From Albidovulum aestuarii (GTDB taxonomy: Bacteria; Pseudomonadota; Alphaproteobacteria; Rhodobacterales; Rhodobacteraceae), in the NCBI RefSeq assembly GCF_029961185.1, contig NZ_JASBQQ010000006.1, forward strand, positions 202,162-266,161: a DNA stretch of 64,000 bases, read 5' to 3'. The notes under the pieces were generated by a model. It was not told the DNA's origin. It ran no database searches and saw only the letters and a list, made by a program, of their open reading frames with translations. The translations under genes and the position numbers were made by a program. Below, one piece after another: positions 34,910-44,454 of this stretch; the stretch's first letter is position 1; the number at the start of each line of letters is the position of its first letter.

Positions 34910-37642
34910 TCAGTCGAATTCATAGCCGAACCCGTCCGCGCCGCCAGTGACGGTGACGCGGGTCAGGGCCTTGCCCTCCAGCTTGCGGTTGAGCACCTGG
35001 CGGCTGAGGTCCGGCAGCAGCGTGTTGGTCAGGATCGCGTCGATCATCCGCCCGCCGCTTTCGATTTCGGTGCAGCGCGCCCTGATCAGGTCCATCAGCC
35101 CGCCGCCAATCACAAGTTCCGCATCATGTCCTTCGATCAGGCGGCGTGCGATTGCCTTCAGCTTGTGGCCCGCGATGGCTTCGATCATCTCATCCGACAG
35201 CGGATAGTAGGGGATCGTGACGACACGGCCGAGCAAAGCGGCCGGGAAGGTTTTCAGGAGCGGCGCGCGAAGCGATGCGGTCAGGTCGTCGAGGTCAGCC
35301 TTCGTCTTTCCCACTTCGGTCATCGCCATGATTTCGTCGGTGCCGACATTCGAGGTCAGGAGGATCAGCGTATTCTTGAAATCGATCCTGCGGCCCTCGC
35401 TGTCGTCCATCATGCCCTTGTCGAAGACCTGAAAGAAAATCTCGTGCACGTCGGGATGCGCCTTTTCGACCTCGTCGAGCAGGATCACAGAATAGGGCCT
35501 GCGGCGCACCGCTTCGGTCAGGATGCCGCCCTTACCGTAGCCTACGTAACCCGGCGGCGCGCCCTTCAGGGTAGACACCGTATGCGCCTCCTGAAACTCG
35601 CTCATATTGATCGAGATGAGGTTCTGCTCGCCGCCGTAAAGCGCCTCGGCCAAGGCCAGGGCGGTTTCGGTCTTGCCGACGCCGGAAGGGCCACAGAGCA
35701 TAAAAACACCGATGGGTTTTTCCGGCGCGCCGAGACCGGCATAGGAGGTCTGGATGCGGTTCGCGATCATCTCCATCGCGTGGTCCTGCCCAACGACGCG
35801 GCTCGAGAGGATACCGGCAAGTGCCAGCGCCCGTTCGGTCTGGCTGGCCAGCATCCGCCCCATCGGGATGCCGGTCCAGTCCTGCACGACCGACGCGACC
35901 GCATTGCGGTCGACGGACGGAAGGATGAGCGGGCGTTCGCCCTGTGCCTCGGTCAGTTCTGCCATCTTCGCGCGCAGATCGGTCAGGGTCCTGTCACGCT
36001 CTTCCGGGCTGAGGGCGGCGGGCGGCGCCTCGTCGACCTCCTCCTCGGCCCCTTCCCCCGGCGGTTCATCGGGTGGCAGGTCGCCGCTGGTGCCGGTTTC
36101 GTCCAGTTCCACACCCGACCGGCGAAGCTGGCCGCGCAGGTCGAGGATCGCGTCGACCAGCGCCTTCTCCGCCTCCCACCTTTCGGTCGCGGCGGCAAGT
36201 TCCGTTTCCGTATCGGCGAGCGCCGCGTCCACCTCGGCCCGGCGTTCGCCGGTGTCGATGCCGATAGCCTCCTCGCGTTCGATGATGCCCGCCTCGATCT
36301 CCAGCGCCTGCTTGCGGCGCTCTATATCCTCCACCTCGGCTGGTGTCGCATGCTGGCTGACGGCGACACGGGCGCAGGACGTATCGAGCAGGCTGATCGC
36401 CTTGTCGGGCAGTTGCCGCGCTGGGATGTAGCGGTGCGACAGCGTCACCGCCGCCTCGATGGCCTCGTCGAGAATTTCGACCTTGTGGTGCTTTTCCAGA
36501 ACCGCGGCGACACCCCGGCACATGCGGATCGCGGCCTCTTCTGAGGGTTCTTCGACCTTCACCACCTGAAAACGGCGGGTGAGTGCGGGGTCCTTCTCGA
36601 TATGCTCTTTGTATTCGGCCCATGTGGTCGCGGCGACGGTCCTGAGTTCGCCGCGCGCTAAGGCCGGTTTCAGAAGGTTCGCGGCATCGCCCGTGCCCGC
36701 GGCCCCGCCCGCGCCGATCAGGGTATGCGCCTCGTCGATGAAAAGGATGATGGGCTTGTCGGAGGACTGAACCTCATCGATCACGGTCTTCAGCCGCTTC
36801 TCGAATTCGCCCTTCACCGACGCGCCCGCCTGCATCAGTCCGACATCGAGCATATGCAACTCGACCGCGCGCAACTGCGGCGGCACGTCGCCCCGCGCAA
36901 GCCTCAGTGCGAAGCCTTCGACCACGGCGGTCTTGCCCACCCCGGCCTCGCCCGTCAGGATCGGGTTGTTCTGACGCCGCCGCATCAGGATGTCGATGAT
37001 CTGACGGATCTCCATGTCGCGTCCGACGACCGGGTCGATCTCGCCCGCCTTGGCGCGTTCGGTCAGGTTCGTGGCATATTGATCCAACGCTGATTGCCCG
37101 CCGGGTCGCGCCTTGGGCTTGTCGTCCTTTGCGGGTGCGGCGGTTGCCTCGATGGATGCGGCCAGCAGGTCCGACAACTGCCCCGCCATCGCATCCGGGT
37201 CGATCTTGTCGAACTCAAGACTGATCTTGAAAAGCAGCCCCTCCAGAACCGGTGTCTTCAGCGCGCCCAAGAGAAGGTAGGCCGATCGCACCGTATCGTC
37301 GCCGAATTCAAGCGATCCGAAGGTCCACGCGTCCTGAATGGCGCGGAAGATGTGGTCGGAAAACTCCTCGACCGAACCCGCGCCATGGGGCAGCGCGTCG
37401 ATGGCGCGGGCGATGTCGCCTTCCAGCCGCGCCTCATCAACGTCCGCCGATTGCAGGAGAATCTCGAAATCCGATCGTGCCGACCGCGCCAGTTCAGCGA
37501 CGAAATGGACAAGCTCCACATAGGGATTTCCGCGCGTCTTGGCCGTCTGCGCCGCGGCAGAAAAAGCCTTCAGGCACAAAGGGTTGAGTTTGCCCACAAG
37601 CTCCTTGCGCTTGATCGTCTCGGGCGAACCGCGTTGGGCCAT
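34910..37642 (-). CDS. tssH: T6SS AAA+ ATPase ClpV
   Basis: The ATG at 37642 has GGCAAGGA just upstream and gives 910 residues; the TTG start at 37657 is less likely. The protein has an N-terminal Clp repeat domain, two AAA+ modules with Walker A motifs GEAGVGKT (near residue 232) and GPSGVGKT (near 650), a middle coiled region and a C-terminal D2-small domain, as in ClpV/TssH. ClpV disassembles contracted TssB-TssC sheaths. It is divergent from the kinase gene, while other tss genes run on the plus strand. Its middle region has an Asp/Glu-rich insert (about 520-550). Confidence 0.95.
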   Translation of the reverse strand: MAQRGSPETIKRKELVGKLNPLCLKAFSAAAQTAKTRGNPYVELVHFVAELARSARSDFEILLQSADVDEARLEGDIARAIDALPHGAGSVEEFSDHIFRAIQDAWTFGSLEFGDDTVRSAYLLLGALKTPVLEGLLFKISLEFDKIDPDAMAGQLSDLLAASIEATAAPAKDDKPKARPGGQSALDQYATNLTERAKAGEIDPVVGRDMEIRQIIDILMRRRQNNPILTGEAGVGKTAVVEGFALRLARGDVPPQLRAVELHMLDVGLMQAGASVKGEFEKRLKTVIDEVQSSDKPIILFIDEAHTLIGAGGAAGTGDAANLLKPALARGELRTVAATTWAEYKEHIEKDPALTRRFQVVKVEEPSEEAAIRMCRGVAAVLEKHHKVEILDEAIEAAVTLSHRYIPARQLPDKAISLLDTSCARVAVSQHATPAEVEDIERRKQALEIEAGIIEREEAIGIDTGERRAEVDAALADTETELAAATERWEAEKALVDAILDLRGQLRRSGVELDETGTSGDLPPDEPPGEGAEEEVDEAPPAALSPEERDRTLTDLRAKMAELTEAQGERPLILPSVDRNAVASVVQDWTGIPMGRMLASQTERALALAGILSSRVVGQDHAMEMIANRIQTSYAGLGAPEKPIGVFMLCGPSGVGKTETALALAEALYGGEQNLISINMSEFQEAHTVSTLKGAPPGYVGYGKGGILTEAVRRRPYSVILLDEVEKAHPDVHEIFFQVFDKGMMDDSEGRRIDFKNTLILLTSNVGTDEIMAMTEVGKTKADLDDLTASLRAPLLKTFPAALLGRVVTIPYYPLSDEMIEAIAGHKLKAIARRLIEGHDAELVIGGGLMDLIRARCTEIESGGRMIDAILTNTLLPDLSRQVLNRKLEGKALTRVTVTGGADGFGYEFD

Positions 37643-37791
37643 AATCCTTGCCCCCAATTGGTTAAATGTATGATCTGACTTGGTCGAACTGAAAAAATAT
37701 AGGTACGCTGACCCTCAGGCAGTTTATGCTGGAATCGCGCTTTAAGCGACCATTTTACACATACCGCAGCCTCGCGGTCATTCAGGGGCGT

Positions 37792-39882
37792 ATGATGATT
37801 GATGCGATGCCCGGCGATATTTTCAGCCGGGGACAGGTTCTGAACAACACTTACGAGATCGAGGGCGTCCTTGGTCGCGGCGGCACGGGTGAGGTCTATC
37901 GCGCCACAAACCAGATCACCGGACGGACGGTGGCGATCAAGGCGCTGAACAGCCAGTTTTCCGGCAATGACGACTATGTCGACCTGATGAAGCGCGAGGA
38001 GCAGATGCGCGACATCCGCGACGATGCGGTCGTGCGCTACACCGAATGTTCGCGCTCGGATCAGGGGCATGTGTTTCTGGTCATGGACTATATCGACGGG
38101 CCGTCGCTGAACGACGAGATGGCGGCGCGGCGGATGGAGGTGCGCGAGCTTCTGATCATCGCACACCGGGTGGCATTGGGCCTGCGCGTGGCGCACCGGA
38201 ACGGGATCGTGCATCGGGATCTGTCGCCCGACAACGTGATCCTGAAGGGCGGCAGCGCCGAACAGGCGGTGATCATCGATTTTGGCATCGCCAAGGATAC
38301 CGGCGCGGGCGCGCGGACCATCGTCGGCAACGATTTCGCGGGCAAATACGAATATGCCGCACCCGAGCAGGTTGAGGGCCGGGCCGAGAAGCGGTCGGAT
38401 TTCTACGCGCTGGGTGCGCTGTTGCTGGCAGCGTTCCGGGGTGCGATCCCGTTCGCGGGCGCGACGCCGGGAGAGATGGTGCGGCGCAAGCAGCAACCCT
38501 TGGATACGTTGGGCGTGCCGGAGCCGTTGAAGGGTCTGATCGACTGGCTGTCCGCCCCTGATCTTGCGGGCCGCCCCGCCTCGGCCGATGAGATAGTCGG
38601 CAGGCTGGACGCGCTGCTTGACCCGAAAGGGCGCGGCGCGGCACCGAAAGTGCAGGCGCCCCGGCCACGTGGGCGGCTTGGATGGTTGGTGCTGCCGGTT
38701 CTGCTGCTTCTGGGCGCCGGGGCCTATTTTGGCGGGGTGGCGGACTGGATCGGACCGCCGGAATTGCCCGTCGCCGAACCGTTCCGGTTCGAGGCCCGCG
38801 CGGGCGTGGACGGGGTGGCTTTGTCCGGCAACGCGCCCGACGCCGAAAGCGCGGGGATGCTGGTGGACGCTTTCGCAGCGCGGGCGGGATCGCCGCCGCC
38901 ACCCGATGCACTGACACTGGCGCAGGGCGTGCCTTCGGACACATGGCCCGGTTCGGTCGCCGATCTTCTGGGAAGGTCGGACGGGCTGGAGGATTGGCGC
39001 ATCGATGTTGCCGGGATGAATGCGCGGGTCGCGGGCCTTGCCGCCAATGGCGCTGCCCGGCGGGAGGCGGAGGACCGGCTACAGGACTGGGCGCGCGCCG
39101 GGGGGTTTGCTTTGGCCACATCCATCGTCGCCGGACCAAGGGACCTGCCGGTGGCAGAGGTCGCCGCGCTGCTGAAAGAGGTGGCCGATTGCGGTACGCT
39201 CGTACAGAACGCAGCGGGCGAGAGCTATGCGCTGGGCGACACGATCACCGTCACCGGGTCCGTGGCGCAATCTGCGACGAAAGATGTAATTCGTTCGCGT
39301 CTGGCCGACGCGGTCGGTGACCGTCATGTGCGGGTGGAGGTGTCCGAGCTCAATTCCGACATATGCACCGTCCGGCAGGCGCTGCCCGACCTGGCGCAGG
39401 CCGGGCTCTCGATCTGGCTGGGCGACGGCGCGACTGGGGCGGCGAACCTGTCGGGTGCCTATCATGTCGATGACAACCCCATCATCGAGGTTCACGCCCC
39501 GGCCAGTCTGACCGAAGGGTCGCTGTGGGTCGTCGTCGTCGACAATACCGGCAAGGTCTTTAACCTTTTGCCCAATATAAACTTCGAGGAACAAAGGATC
39601 CACCGGCTGGGTGTCGTGGAAGACGGAATAAGGCGAATCCGGGTTCTTCACTCCATCGACGAGTTCAGGGCCGACCCGCGCGTGATGGCGATGAAGATCG
39701 CGCCAACCGATTTCGGCAAGAGTGAGATCGTGGCGATCCTGTCACGGGAAAACCTGTTCGACATCCGGCGTCCGAGAGATGAGTCCACCGCGTCATTTGC
39801 CGAGGCACTAACGGCGATTCAGGCTCAAAGTCCGGAAAACATTACCGCCGTGGCCACCAGACTACTGGATTCCGGACCTTGA
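37792..39882 (+). CDS. T6SS-associated Ser/Thr protein kinase with periplasmic domain (PpkA-like)
   Basis: The ATG at 37792 follows AGGGGCG; another at 37726 lacks a good site. The 696-residue product starts with a Hanks-type kinase: GRGGTGEVYRA glycine loop, Lys50 in VAIKAL, HRDLSPDNVIL (His141-Arg-Asp143) and DFGIA with Asp163. One membrane helix lies near 297-315, and the C-terminal half is periplasmic, with BON-like and DUF4384-like regions (LSIWLGDGATGAANLSG, LWVVVVDNTGKVFNLLPN). With the PP2C gene and FHA gene in the same cluster, it fits the threonine-phosphorylation switch that controls T6SS assembly. The signal sensed is unknown. Confidence 0.87.
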   Translation: MMIDAMPGDIFSRGQVLNNTYEIEGVLGRGGTGEVYRATNQITGRTVAIKALNSQFSGNDDYVDLMKREEQMRDIRDDAVVRYTECSRSDQGHVFLVMDYIDGPSLNDEMAARRMEVRELLIIAHRVALGLRVAHRNGIVHRDLSPDNVILKGGSAEQAVIIDFGIAKDTGAGARTIVGNDFAGKYEYAAPEQVEGRAEKRSDFYALGALLLAAFRGAIPFAGATPGEMVRRKQQPLDTLGVPEPLKGLIDWLSAPDLAGRPASADEIVGRLDALLDPKGRGAAPKVQAPRPRGRLGWLVLPVLLLLGAGAYFGGVADWIGPPELPVAEPFRFEARAGVDGVALSGNAPDAESAGMLVDAFAARAGSPPPPDALTLAQGVPSDTWPGSVADLLGRSDGLEDWRIDVAGMNARVAGLAANGAARREAEDRLQDWARAGGFALATSIVAGPRDLPVAEVAALLKEVADCGTLVQNAAGESYALGDTITVTGSVAQSATKDVIRSRLADAVGDRHVRVEVSELNSDICTVRQALPDLAQAGLSIWLGDGATGAANLSGAYHVDDNPIIEVHAPASLTEGSLWVVVVDNTGKVFNLLPNINFEEQRIHRLGVVEDGIRRIRVLHSIDEFRADPRVMAMKIAPTDFGKSEIVAILSRENLFDIRRPRDESTASFAEALTAIQAQSPENITAVATRLLDSGP

Positions 39883-39958
39883 CGCAGGGTCAAAAGGGGC
39901 GAACACTCTAACGAGTTTTGTGAATGTTTTTTTGAAGTCGTTTTGAAAGGTACGGGAT

Positions 39959-41092
39959 ATGAGGGACCTGGAAGCGTTCCTCGCCCCGGTGGATAATGCG
40001 AATCCCTCTGGGGTTGAGTTACGCAACGACGCCCGGTTTCATGCGATCGAACGGCTGTTGGAGCCCGCGTCGCGCCGCTACAGGCTTGAGGATCTGACAT
40101 CCGGCGGGACCGGTGCGGTCACGCTCGACTGGGACGGTCTTATTGCGGACGCGGAGGAGCTGGCCGCCACCGGGCGGGACCTTCGTCTGCTGGTGATCGT
40201 CGCGCGGGCGGCGGCGAATGAGGCGGGTTTTGCCGGGCTGGCCGCCGGGCTGACGCTGCTGGCCGAGACGGTAGAAAAGAACTGGGATCACTTGCATCCC
40301 GCTTTGCGCGACGGCGGCACCAAGCGCGAGGCGGCGACGCGCCGGATCAACGCGCTTTACCAGATCGAGAATGACGAGAACGGTGTTCTGGGCGATCTGC
40401 AGTTCAACATCGTGATGACCCCGCGCGGCATCGGGCCGGTTTCGGGCGCGGACCTCGCCGCCGGGATGGTCAACCGCAACACGGTCCTGAACGAGGCGCC
40501 TTCGGGACTCGGTGATAAAGAGCGCGCAACTTTGGTGGCCGAGCATGAGGTACGGGTGGCCCGTGTGCGTACCGCCTGCCGGGCGACGGCGGCGGAACGA
40601 CCCGAGGAATTGCAGGCGCTGGCAAATGATGTGGCTGCGGCGCGCGATGCGCTGACCGCGCTTGAAACGGCGCTGAACGCGCAGGTTGCCGACAATGGCG
40701 TGGGCGTTGGGTTCAAGTCCCTCGCGACCTTTCTTTACCGCGTCGCCACCACTGTCGCGGCCGCGCAGGAGGACGACGACAATGCAACCGAAGAGACCGA
40801 GATGACCCCGGCCCCAGCAGAGCAGGCGACCGTAGGCGCGCCGCAGACCGCCCCGACACCGCAGGCCGCGATGCCGGACCAGATCAATTCGCGCCGCGAT
40901 GTCGAACGCGCGCTCGACCAGATCATCGCATTTTACGAGCGCACTGAACCGTCGTCGCCCATCCCGCATCTGGCCAAGAGGATGCGCAAGATGGTGCCCA
41001 TGAACTTCGTTGAACTGATGGAAGAGATCGCGCCCTCCGGAATGAAGGAATTCCGCAATGTGGCGGGCGTTTTTGATGAGAAATCCAAATAA
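39959..41092 (+). CDS. tssA: T6SS protein TssA
   Basis: This 377-residue protein has the ImpA_N domain at its start (FLAPVDNANPSGVELRNDARFHAIERLL) and the short C-terminal motif (YERTEPSSPIPHLAKRMRKMVPMNFVELMEEIAP) typical of the shorter TssA group. TssA caps or primes sheath assembly at the baseplate. A Pro/Ala/Glu-rich linker joins the two parts (about residues 275-310). It starts the plus-strand structural operon, 16 bp before tssB, and is preceded by a 76-bp gap after the kinase gene. Confidence 0.9.
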   Translation: MRDLEAFLAPVDNANPSGVELRNDARFHAIERLLEPASRRYRLEDLTSGGTGAVTLDWDGLIADAEELAATGRDLRLLVIVARAAANEAGFAGLAAGLTLLAETVEKNWDHLHPALRDGGTKREAATRRINALYQIENDENGVLGDLQFNIVMTPRGIGPVSGADLAAGMVNRNTVLNEAPSGLGDKERATLVAEHEVRVARVRTACRATAAERPEELQALANDVAAARDALTALETALNAQVADNGVGVGFKSLATFLYRVATTVAAAQEDDDNATEETEMTPAPAEQATVGAPQTAPTPQAAMPDQINSRRDVERALDQIIAFYERTEPSSPIPHLAKRMRKMVPMNFVELMEEIAPSGMKEFRNVAGVFDEKSK

Positions 41093-41107
41093 GGGAGAAG
41101 CGGACAG

Positions 41108-41641
41108 ATGAGCGAGAGCAAAGCCAAGGTGATCGAACGCAATCGCGCGCCGCGGGTGCAGATCGCCTATGATGTCGAACATTACGGCAGCCCGACGACG
41201 ATCGAACTGCCCTTCGTCATGGGCGTGATGGCGGACCTTGCCGGCGCATCGGAAACGCGTGAGGCGCAGAAACCGCCGGCGGAGCGGACCTTTGTCGAGG
41301 TCGATGCGGGGCGCTTTCCGAAATTCATGGAAGCGCTCGGCCCCCGCGTGAAAGCGCGCGTGCCGAACAAACTGCCCGCCGGGGAAGGGGCGGATGCGGA
41401 TGAAGAGATGTTCGTCGATCTCAGCTTCAAATCGATGGGCGATTTCGCGCCTGACAAGATCGCCGAACAGGTTCCCGCCCTTTCGGAACTTCTGAAGATG
41501 CGCCGCCAGCTGGAGGAACTGCTGTCCTACATGGACGGCAAGGTGAACGCCGAAAAGCGCATTGCCCAGCTACTGACCAATGAACCCCTGCTCGCGCAGG
41601 TCGCCGAAGAGGCGATGAAATCCGGCAAGGCGGAGGAATAA
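41108..41641 (+). CDS. tssB: T6SS sheath small subunit TssB
   Basis: The 177-residue protein opens with APRVQIAYDVEHYGSPTTIELPFVMGVMADL and continues with FVEVDAGRFPKFMEALGPRVKARVPN and MGDFAPDKIAEQVPALSELLKMRRQLEEL, all TssB/VipA signatures. It pairs with TssC to form the contractile sheath in the cytoplasm. The tssC start lies 3 bp after its stop, with tight coupling. Confidence 0.96.
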   Translation: MSESKAKVIERNRAPRVQIAYDVEHYGSPTTIELPFVMGVMADLAGASETREAQKPPAERTFVEVDAGRFPKFMEALGPRVKARVPNKLPAGEGADADEEMFVDLSFKSMGDFAPDKIAEQVPALSELLKMRRQLEELLSYMDGKVNAEKRIAQLLTNEPLLAQVAEEAMKSGKAEE

Positions 41642-41644
41642 GTC

Positions 41645-43150
41645 ATGGCCGAGACCAAGAAAGACACCGCCGTCGCCGAGGCTGAAGCACTCGATCTGGG
41701 GGAATTCAGCGACCTTCTTGAGAAGGACTTCCGCGTCAAGGAAGACGACAGCGCCAAATTGCAGAAGCTGGTGCAGAACCTCGCACTGGCGGCGAAAGAA
41801 AAGGCAGGGACCGCGACGATTTCCGGCAATGCGGTCAAATCGATCAAGTCGCTGATCGCCGGGATCGACAGCCTGCTGTCCACCCAGATGAACGAGATCC
41901 TGCACGCCCCCGAGGTCCGGCAGATCGAGGGAACATGGCGCGGGCTGCATTACCTTTGCAACAACACCGAGACCGACCAGAAGCTTAAGATCCGGGTGAT
42001 GAACATCACCAAGGATCAGCTTGCCGATCAGCTGGAGGATTTCGAAGGTCAGATGTGGGACCAGTCCCCGGCCTTCAAGAAGCTCTACACCGAGGAATAT
42101 TCGATGTTCGGGGGTGAGCCCTATGGCTGCCTGCTGGGCGCTTACGAGTTCTCGCACCATCCCCGCGACGTAGGTCTTTTGCGCAATCTCTCAGGTGTCT
42201 GTGCCTCTGCCCATGCGCCCTTCATCGCGGCAGCTGCGCCGCAGCTTTTCCGCATGGAAAGCTGGCAGGAATTGCCGAACCCGCAGGACCTGCAACAGAT
42301 CGTATCGTCACCCGACTACGCAAGCTGGCAGTCGCTGCGTGAAAGCGAGGACAGCCGCTATATCGGCCTGACCATGCCCCGCGTTCTGGCGCGTCTGCCC
42401 TATGGCGCGGCAACGGTGCCGGTGAAGGGTTTCGCCTTAGAGGAAGAGATCGACGGCAAGCACGACCACTATGTCTGGATGAACGCCGCCTTCGCGATGG
42501 GCGTGAACATCAACCGCAGCCACAAGCTCTTTGGCTGGGGCACGCAGATCCGGGGTGTGGAATCCGGCGGCACGGTGATCAACCTGCCGGTCCACACCTT
42601 CCCGACCGATGATGGCAGCGTGGCGATGAAATGCCCGACCGAGATCGCGATCGACGACCGGCGCGAGGCGGAACTGGCCAAGCTTGGCATGATGCCGATC
42701 CTGCACCGCAAGAACACCGATGTCGCGGCCTTCATCGGCGCGCACAGCTTGCAGGATGACGAGGCGCGGGCCGGGCGGCTGGTCGATCCGGACGCACAGG
42801 CCAATGAAAGACTCAGCGCGAACCTGCCCTATCTCTTCCCGGTCAGCCGGTTCGCGCATTATCTGAAGGCCATCGCGCGCGACAAGATCGGCACGTTCAA
42901 GGAACGCGCCGACATGCAGGTCTGGCTCAGCGAATGGATCAACCGCTACGTCCTGGCCAACACCGCAATGGCGACCGATGCGCAGAAGGCCAAGCGTCCG
43001 TTGGCCGCGGCAGAGGTGCAGGTGGACAGCGTCGAAGGGCGCCCCGGCTATTACAACGCACGGTTCTACCTGCGTCCGCATTACCAGTTGGAAGGCATTA
43101 ACGCGAGCCTGCGGCTCGTCTCTGAACTGCCCTCGGTCAAGGGGGCCTGA
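41645..43150 (+). CDS. tssC: T6SS sheath large subunit TssC
   Basis: The 501-residue protein has the TssC/VipB features: VRQIEGTWRGLHYLCNNTETD, EEYSMFGGEPYGCLLGAYEFSHHPRDVGLLRNLSGVCASAHAPFIAAA, and a C-terminal NARFYLRPHYQLEGINASLRLVSELP. Together with TssB it makes the sheath whose contraction drives the Hcp tube. A hairpin follows it before hcp. Confidence 0.97.
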   Translation: MAETKKDTAVAEAEALDLGEFSDLLEKDFRVKEDDSAKLQKLVQNLALAAKEKAGTATISGNAVKSIKSLIAGIDSLLSTQMNEILHAPEVRQIEGTWRGLHYLCNNTETDQKLKIRVMNITKDQLADQLEDFEGQMWDQSPAFKKLYTEEYSMFGGEPYGCLLGAYEFSHHPRDVGLLRNLSGVCASAHAPFIAAAAPQLFRMESWQELPNPQDLQQIVSSPDYASWQSLRESEDSRYIGLTMPRVLARLPYGAATVPVKGFALEEEIDGKHDHYVWMNAAFAMGVNINRSHKLFGWGTQIRGVESGGTVINLPVHTFPTDDGSVAMKCPTEIAIDDRREAELAKLGMMPILHRKNTDVAAFIGAHSLQDDEARAGRLVDPDAQANERLSANLPYLFPVSRFAHYLKAIARDKIGTFKERADMQVWLSEWINRYVLANTAMATDAQKAKRPLAAAEVQVDSVEGRPGYYNARFYLRPHYQLEGINASLRLVSELPSVKGA

Positions 43151-43153
43151 GGC

Positions 43154-43169
43154 GGGGCGGCAGCGCCCC
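43154..43169 (+). other. Hairpin between tssC and hcp
   Basis: GGGGCG and CGCCCC form a 6-bp GC stem with a 4-base loop, followed by TCCTTT. It may adjust hcp mRNA level relative to tssBC; Hcp is usually needed in large amounts. Confidence 0.4.
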
Positions 43170-43213
43170 TCCTTTCACCACCGGCATTCTTTGTGACCTG
43201 AAAGGAATAGGAA

Positions 43214-43711
43214 ATGGCATTCAGCGGATACATGAAGATCGACGACATACAGGGCGAATCCAAACGCGCCGATCATGAGGACGAGATCGACTTTTTCGGA
43301 ATAGGCTGGGGCGCGGCACAGACCAGTTCGGCCGCGACCGGATCAGGCCGGACGCGCGGCCGCGCGGTAATCTCGGACGTTAAGATCGAGAAGTTTTACG
43401 ACGCGTCTTCGCCGCTTCTGGCACTGGCCTGCATGCAAGGCAAAAGCTTCCCAGAAATCATCGCCTATGTCCGCAAGGATTCCGGCGACGCGCATCTCGA
43501 CTACCTCGTCATCACAATGACGGATGTGATCGTCAGCAGTTATCAGATGCATGGCAGCGGCCCGAAGGAAACCGATGACGACATGATCACGGAAGAGGTT
43601 TGCCTGTCCTGCGAGACGATCAACATCAAATACGTCAAGCAGGCCGGCGATCATTCGGCGGGCGATGAATTCGAGGTCGAATACGACATCGTGGCCGGTA
43701 AGGCGGCCTGA
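43214..43711 (+). CDS. hcp: T6SS tube protein Hcp
   Basis: The 165-residue protein starts behind AAAGGAATAGGA and has the Hcp pattern: GYMKIDDIQGESKRADHEDEIDF, VISDVKIEKFYDASSPLLALACMQGKSFPEIIAYVRK, YLVITMTDVIVSSYQMHG and ETINIKYVKQAGD. Hcp hexamers stack as the tube inside the sheath, and also chaperone effectors. It is a plain Hcp with no C-terminal extension, so no fused effector is present. Confidence 0.97.
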   Translation: MAFSGYMKIDDIQGESKRADHEDEIDFFGIGWGAAQTSSAATGSGRTRGRAVISDVKIEKFYDASSPLLALACMQGKSFPEIIAYVRKDSGDAHLDYLVITMTDVIVSSYQMHGSGPKETDDDMITEEVCLSCETINIKYVKQAGDHSAGDEFEVEYDIVAGKAA

Positions 43712-43737
43712 GTGCCCTGACCGTGGAAGGGTAACCA

Positions 43738-44454
43738 GTGTCCGACCAGATCCAGCCCCTGCAATCGCGGCGCGAAGCCGTGCAGCCGAGCCTTTGGGAC
43801 CGGCTGGTCGACGATCTGCCGGGGCTGGTCGCCGAAACCGACCGGCGGCGGAAAGAACTGGAAAAAGAGATCGGGGCGGACCGTGTGGCCCGCCTCGTTG
43901 CGGGCGGGCGGCGGGCCCTGGAACGCGAAGCCTCGCTCGATCAGGAAGAACGGCGGCTTGCGCATGTCTTTCTCACCCAGATCGAGCGCCGCGCCGCATT
44001 AGAGGAACGCGGGATCGTCGTAACGCCCTCGATCCTGCGCGAAGCGGTGCGGCGCGATATCGAGGCTTTGTTCAATATCGAGCGGTGGCAGGCAAGTCAC
44101 CTTCTGGGCGATGCCGAGCGTCGCGGGGCCGAGGACCCCGAAGACCTTCTGGCCGATTTCCCGCATGTCCGCCGGTCTGTCCTGAACTACGGCGTGCCGT
44201 CATTTTCCGGCCGCCGCGCGCGGGATTTCGATCCCGATGCGCTGGCGAAAGAACTGAAGGAAATCGTCGCGGTTTTCGAGCCCCGCCTGAAGCGCGACAC
44301 GATCAGGGTCAAGGTCGCAACCGGCGACAAGACCGGCCTTCGAATCGATATAGAGGGCGTATTGATCATGTCGCCGGTGCCCGAACGGCTGAAGCTTTCG
44401 ACCACCATTGATCTCGACAATGGCAGCGCCATCACCGCGCTCGGGGAGGTCTGA
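43738..44454 (+). CDS. tssE: T6SS baseplate protein TssE with long N-terminal extension
   Basis: The GTG at 43738 has GGAAGGG upstream. The 238-residue product has a gp25-like domain in its C-terminal half, with RRSVLNYGVPSFSGRRARDFDPDALAKELKEIVAVFEPRLKRDTIRVKV, as in the sheath wedge protein. Ordinary TssE is about 140-170 residues; here about 75-100 extra helical residues with KEIGADRVARLVAGGRRALERE lie in front. The next gene starts at its stop codon. The extension is odd but the domain call is firm. Confidence 0.9.
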   Translation: MSDQIQPLQSRREAVQPSLWDRLVDDLPGLVAETDRRRKELEKEIGADRVARLVAGGRRALEREASLDQEERRLAHVFLTQIERRAALEERGIVVTPSILREAVRRDIEALFNIERWQASHLLGDAERRGAEDPEDLLADFPHVRRSVLNYGVPSFSGRRARDFDPDALAKELKEIVAVFEPRLKRDTIRVKVATGDKTGLRIDIEGVLIMSPVPERLKLSTTIDLDNGSAITALGEV

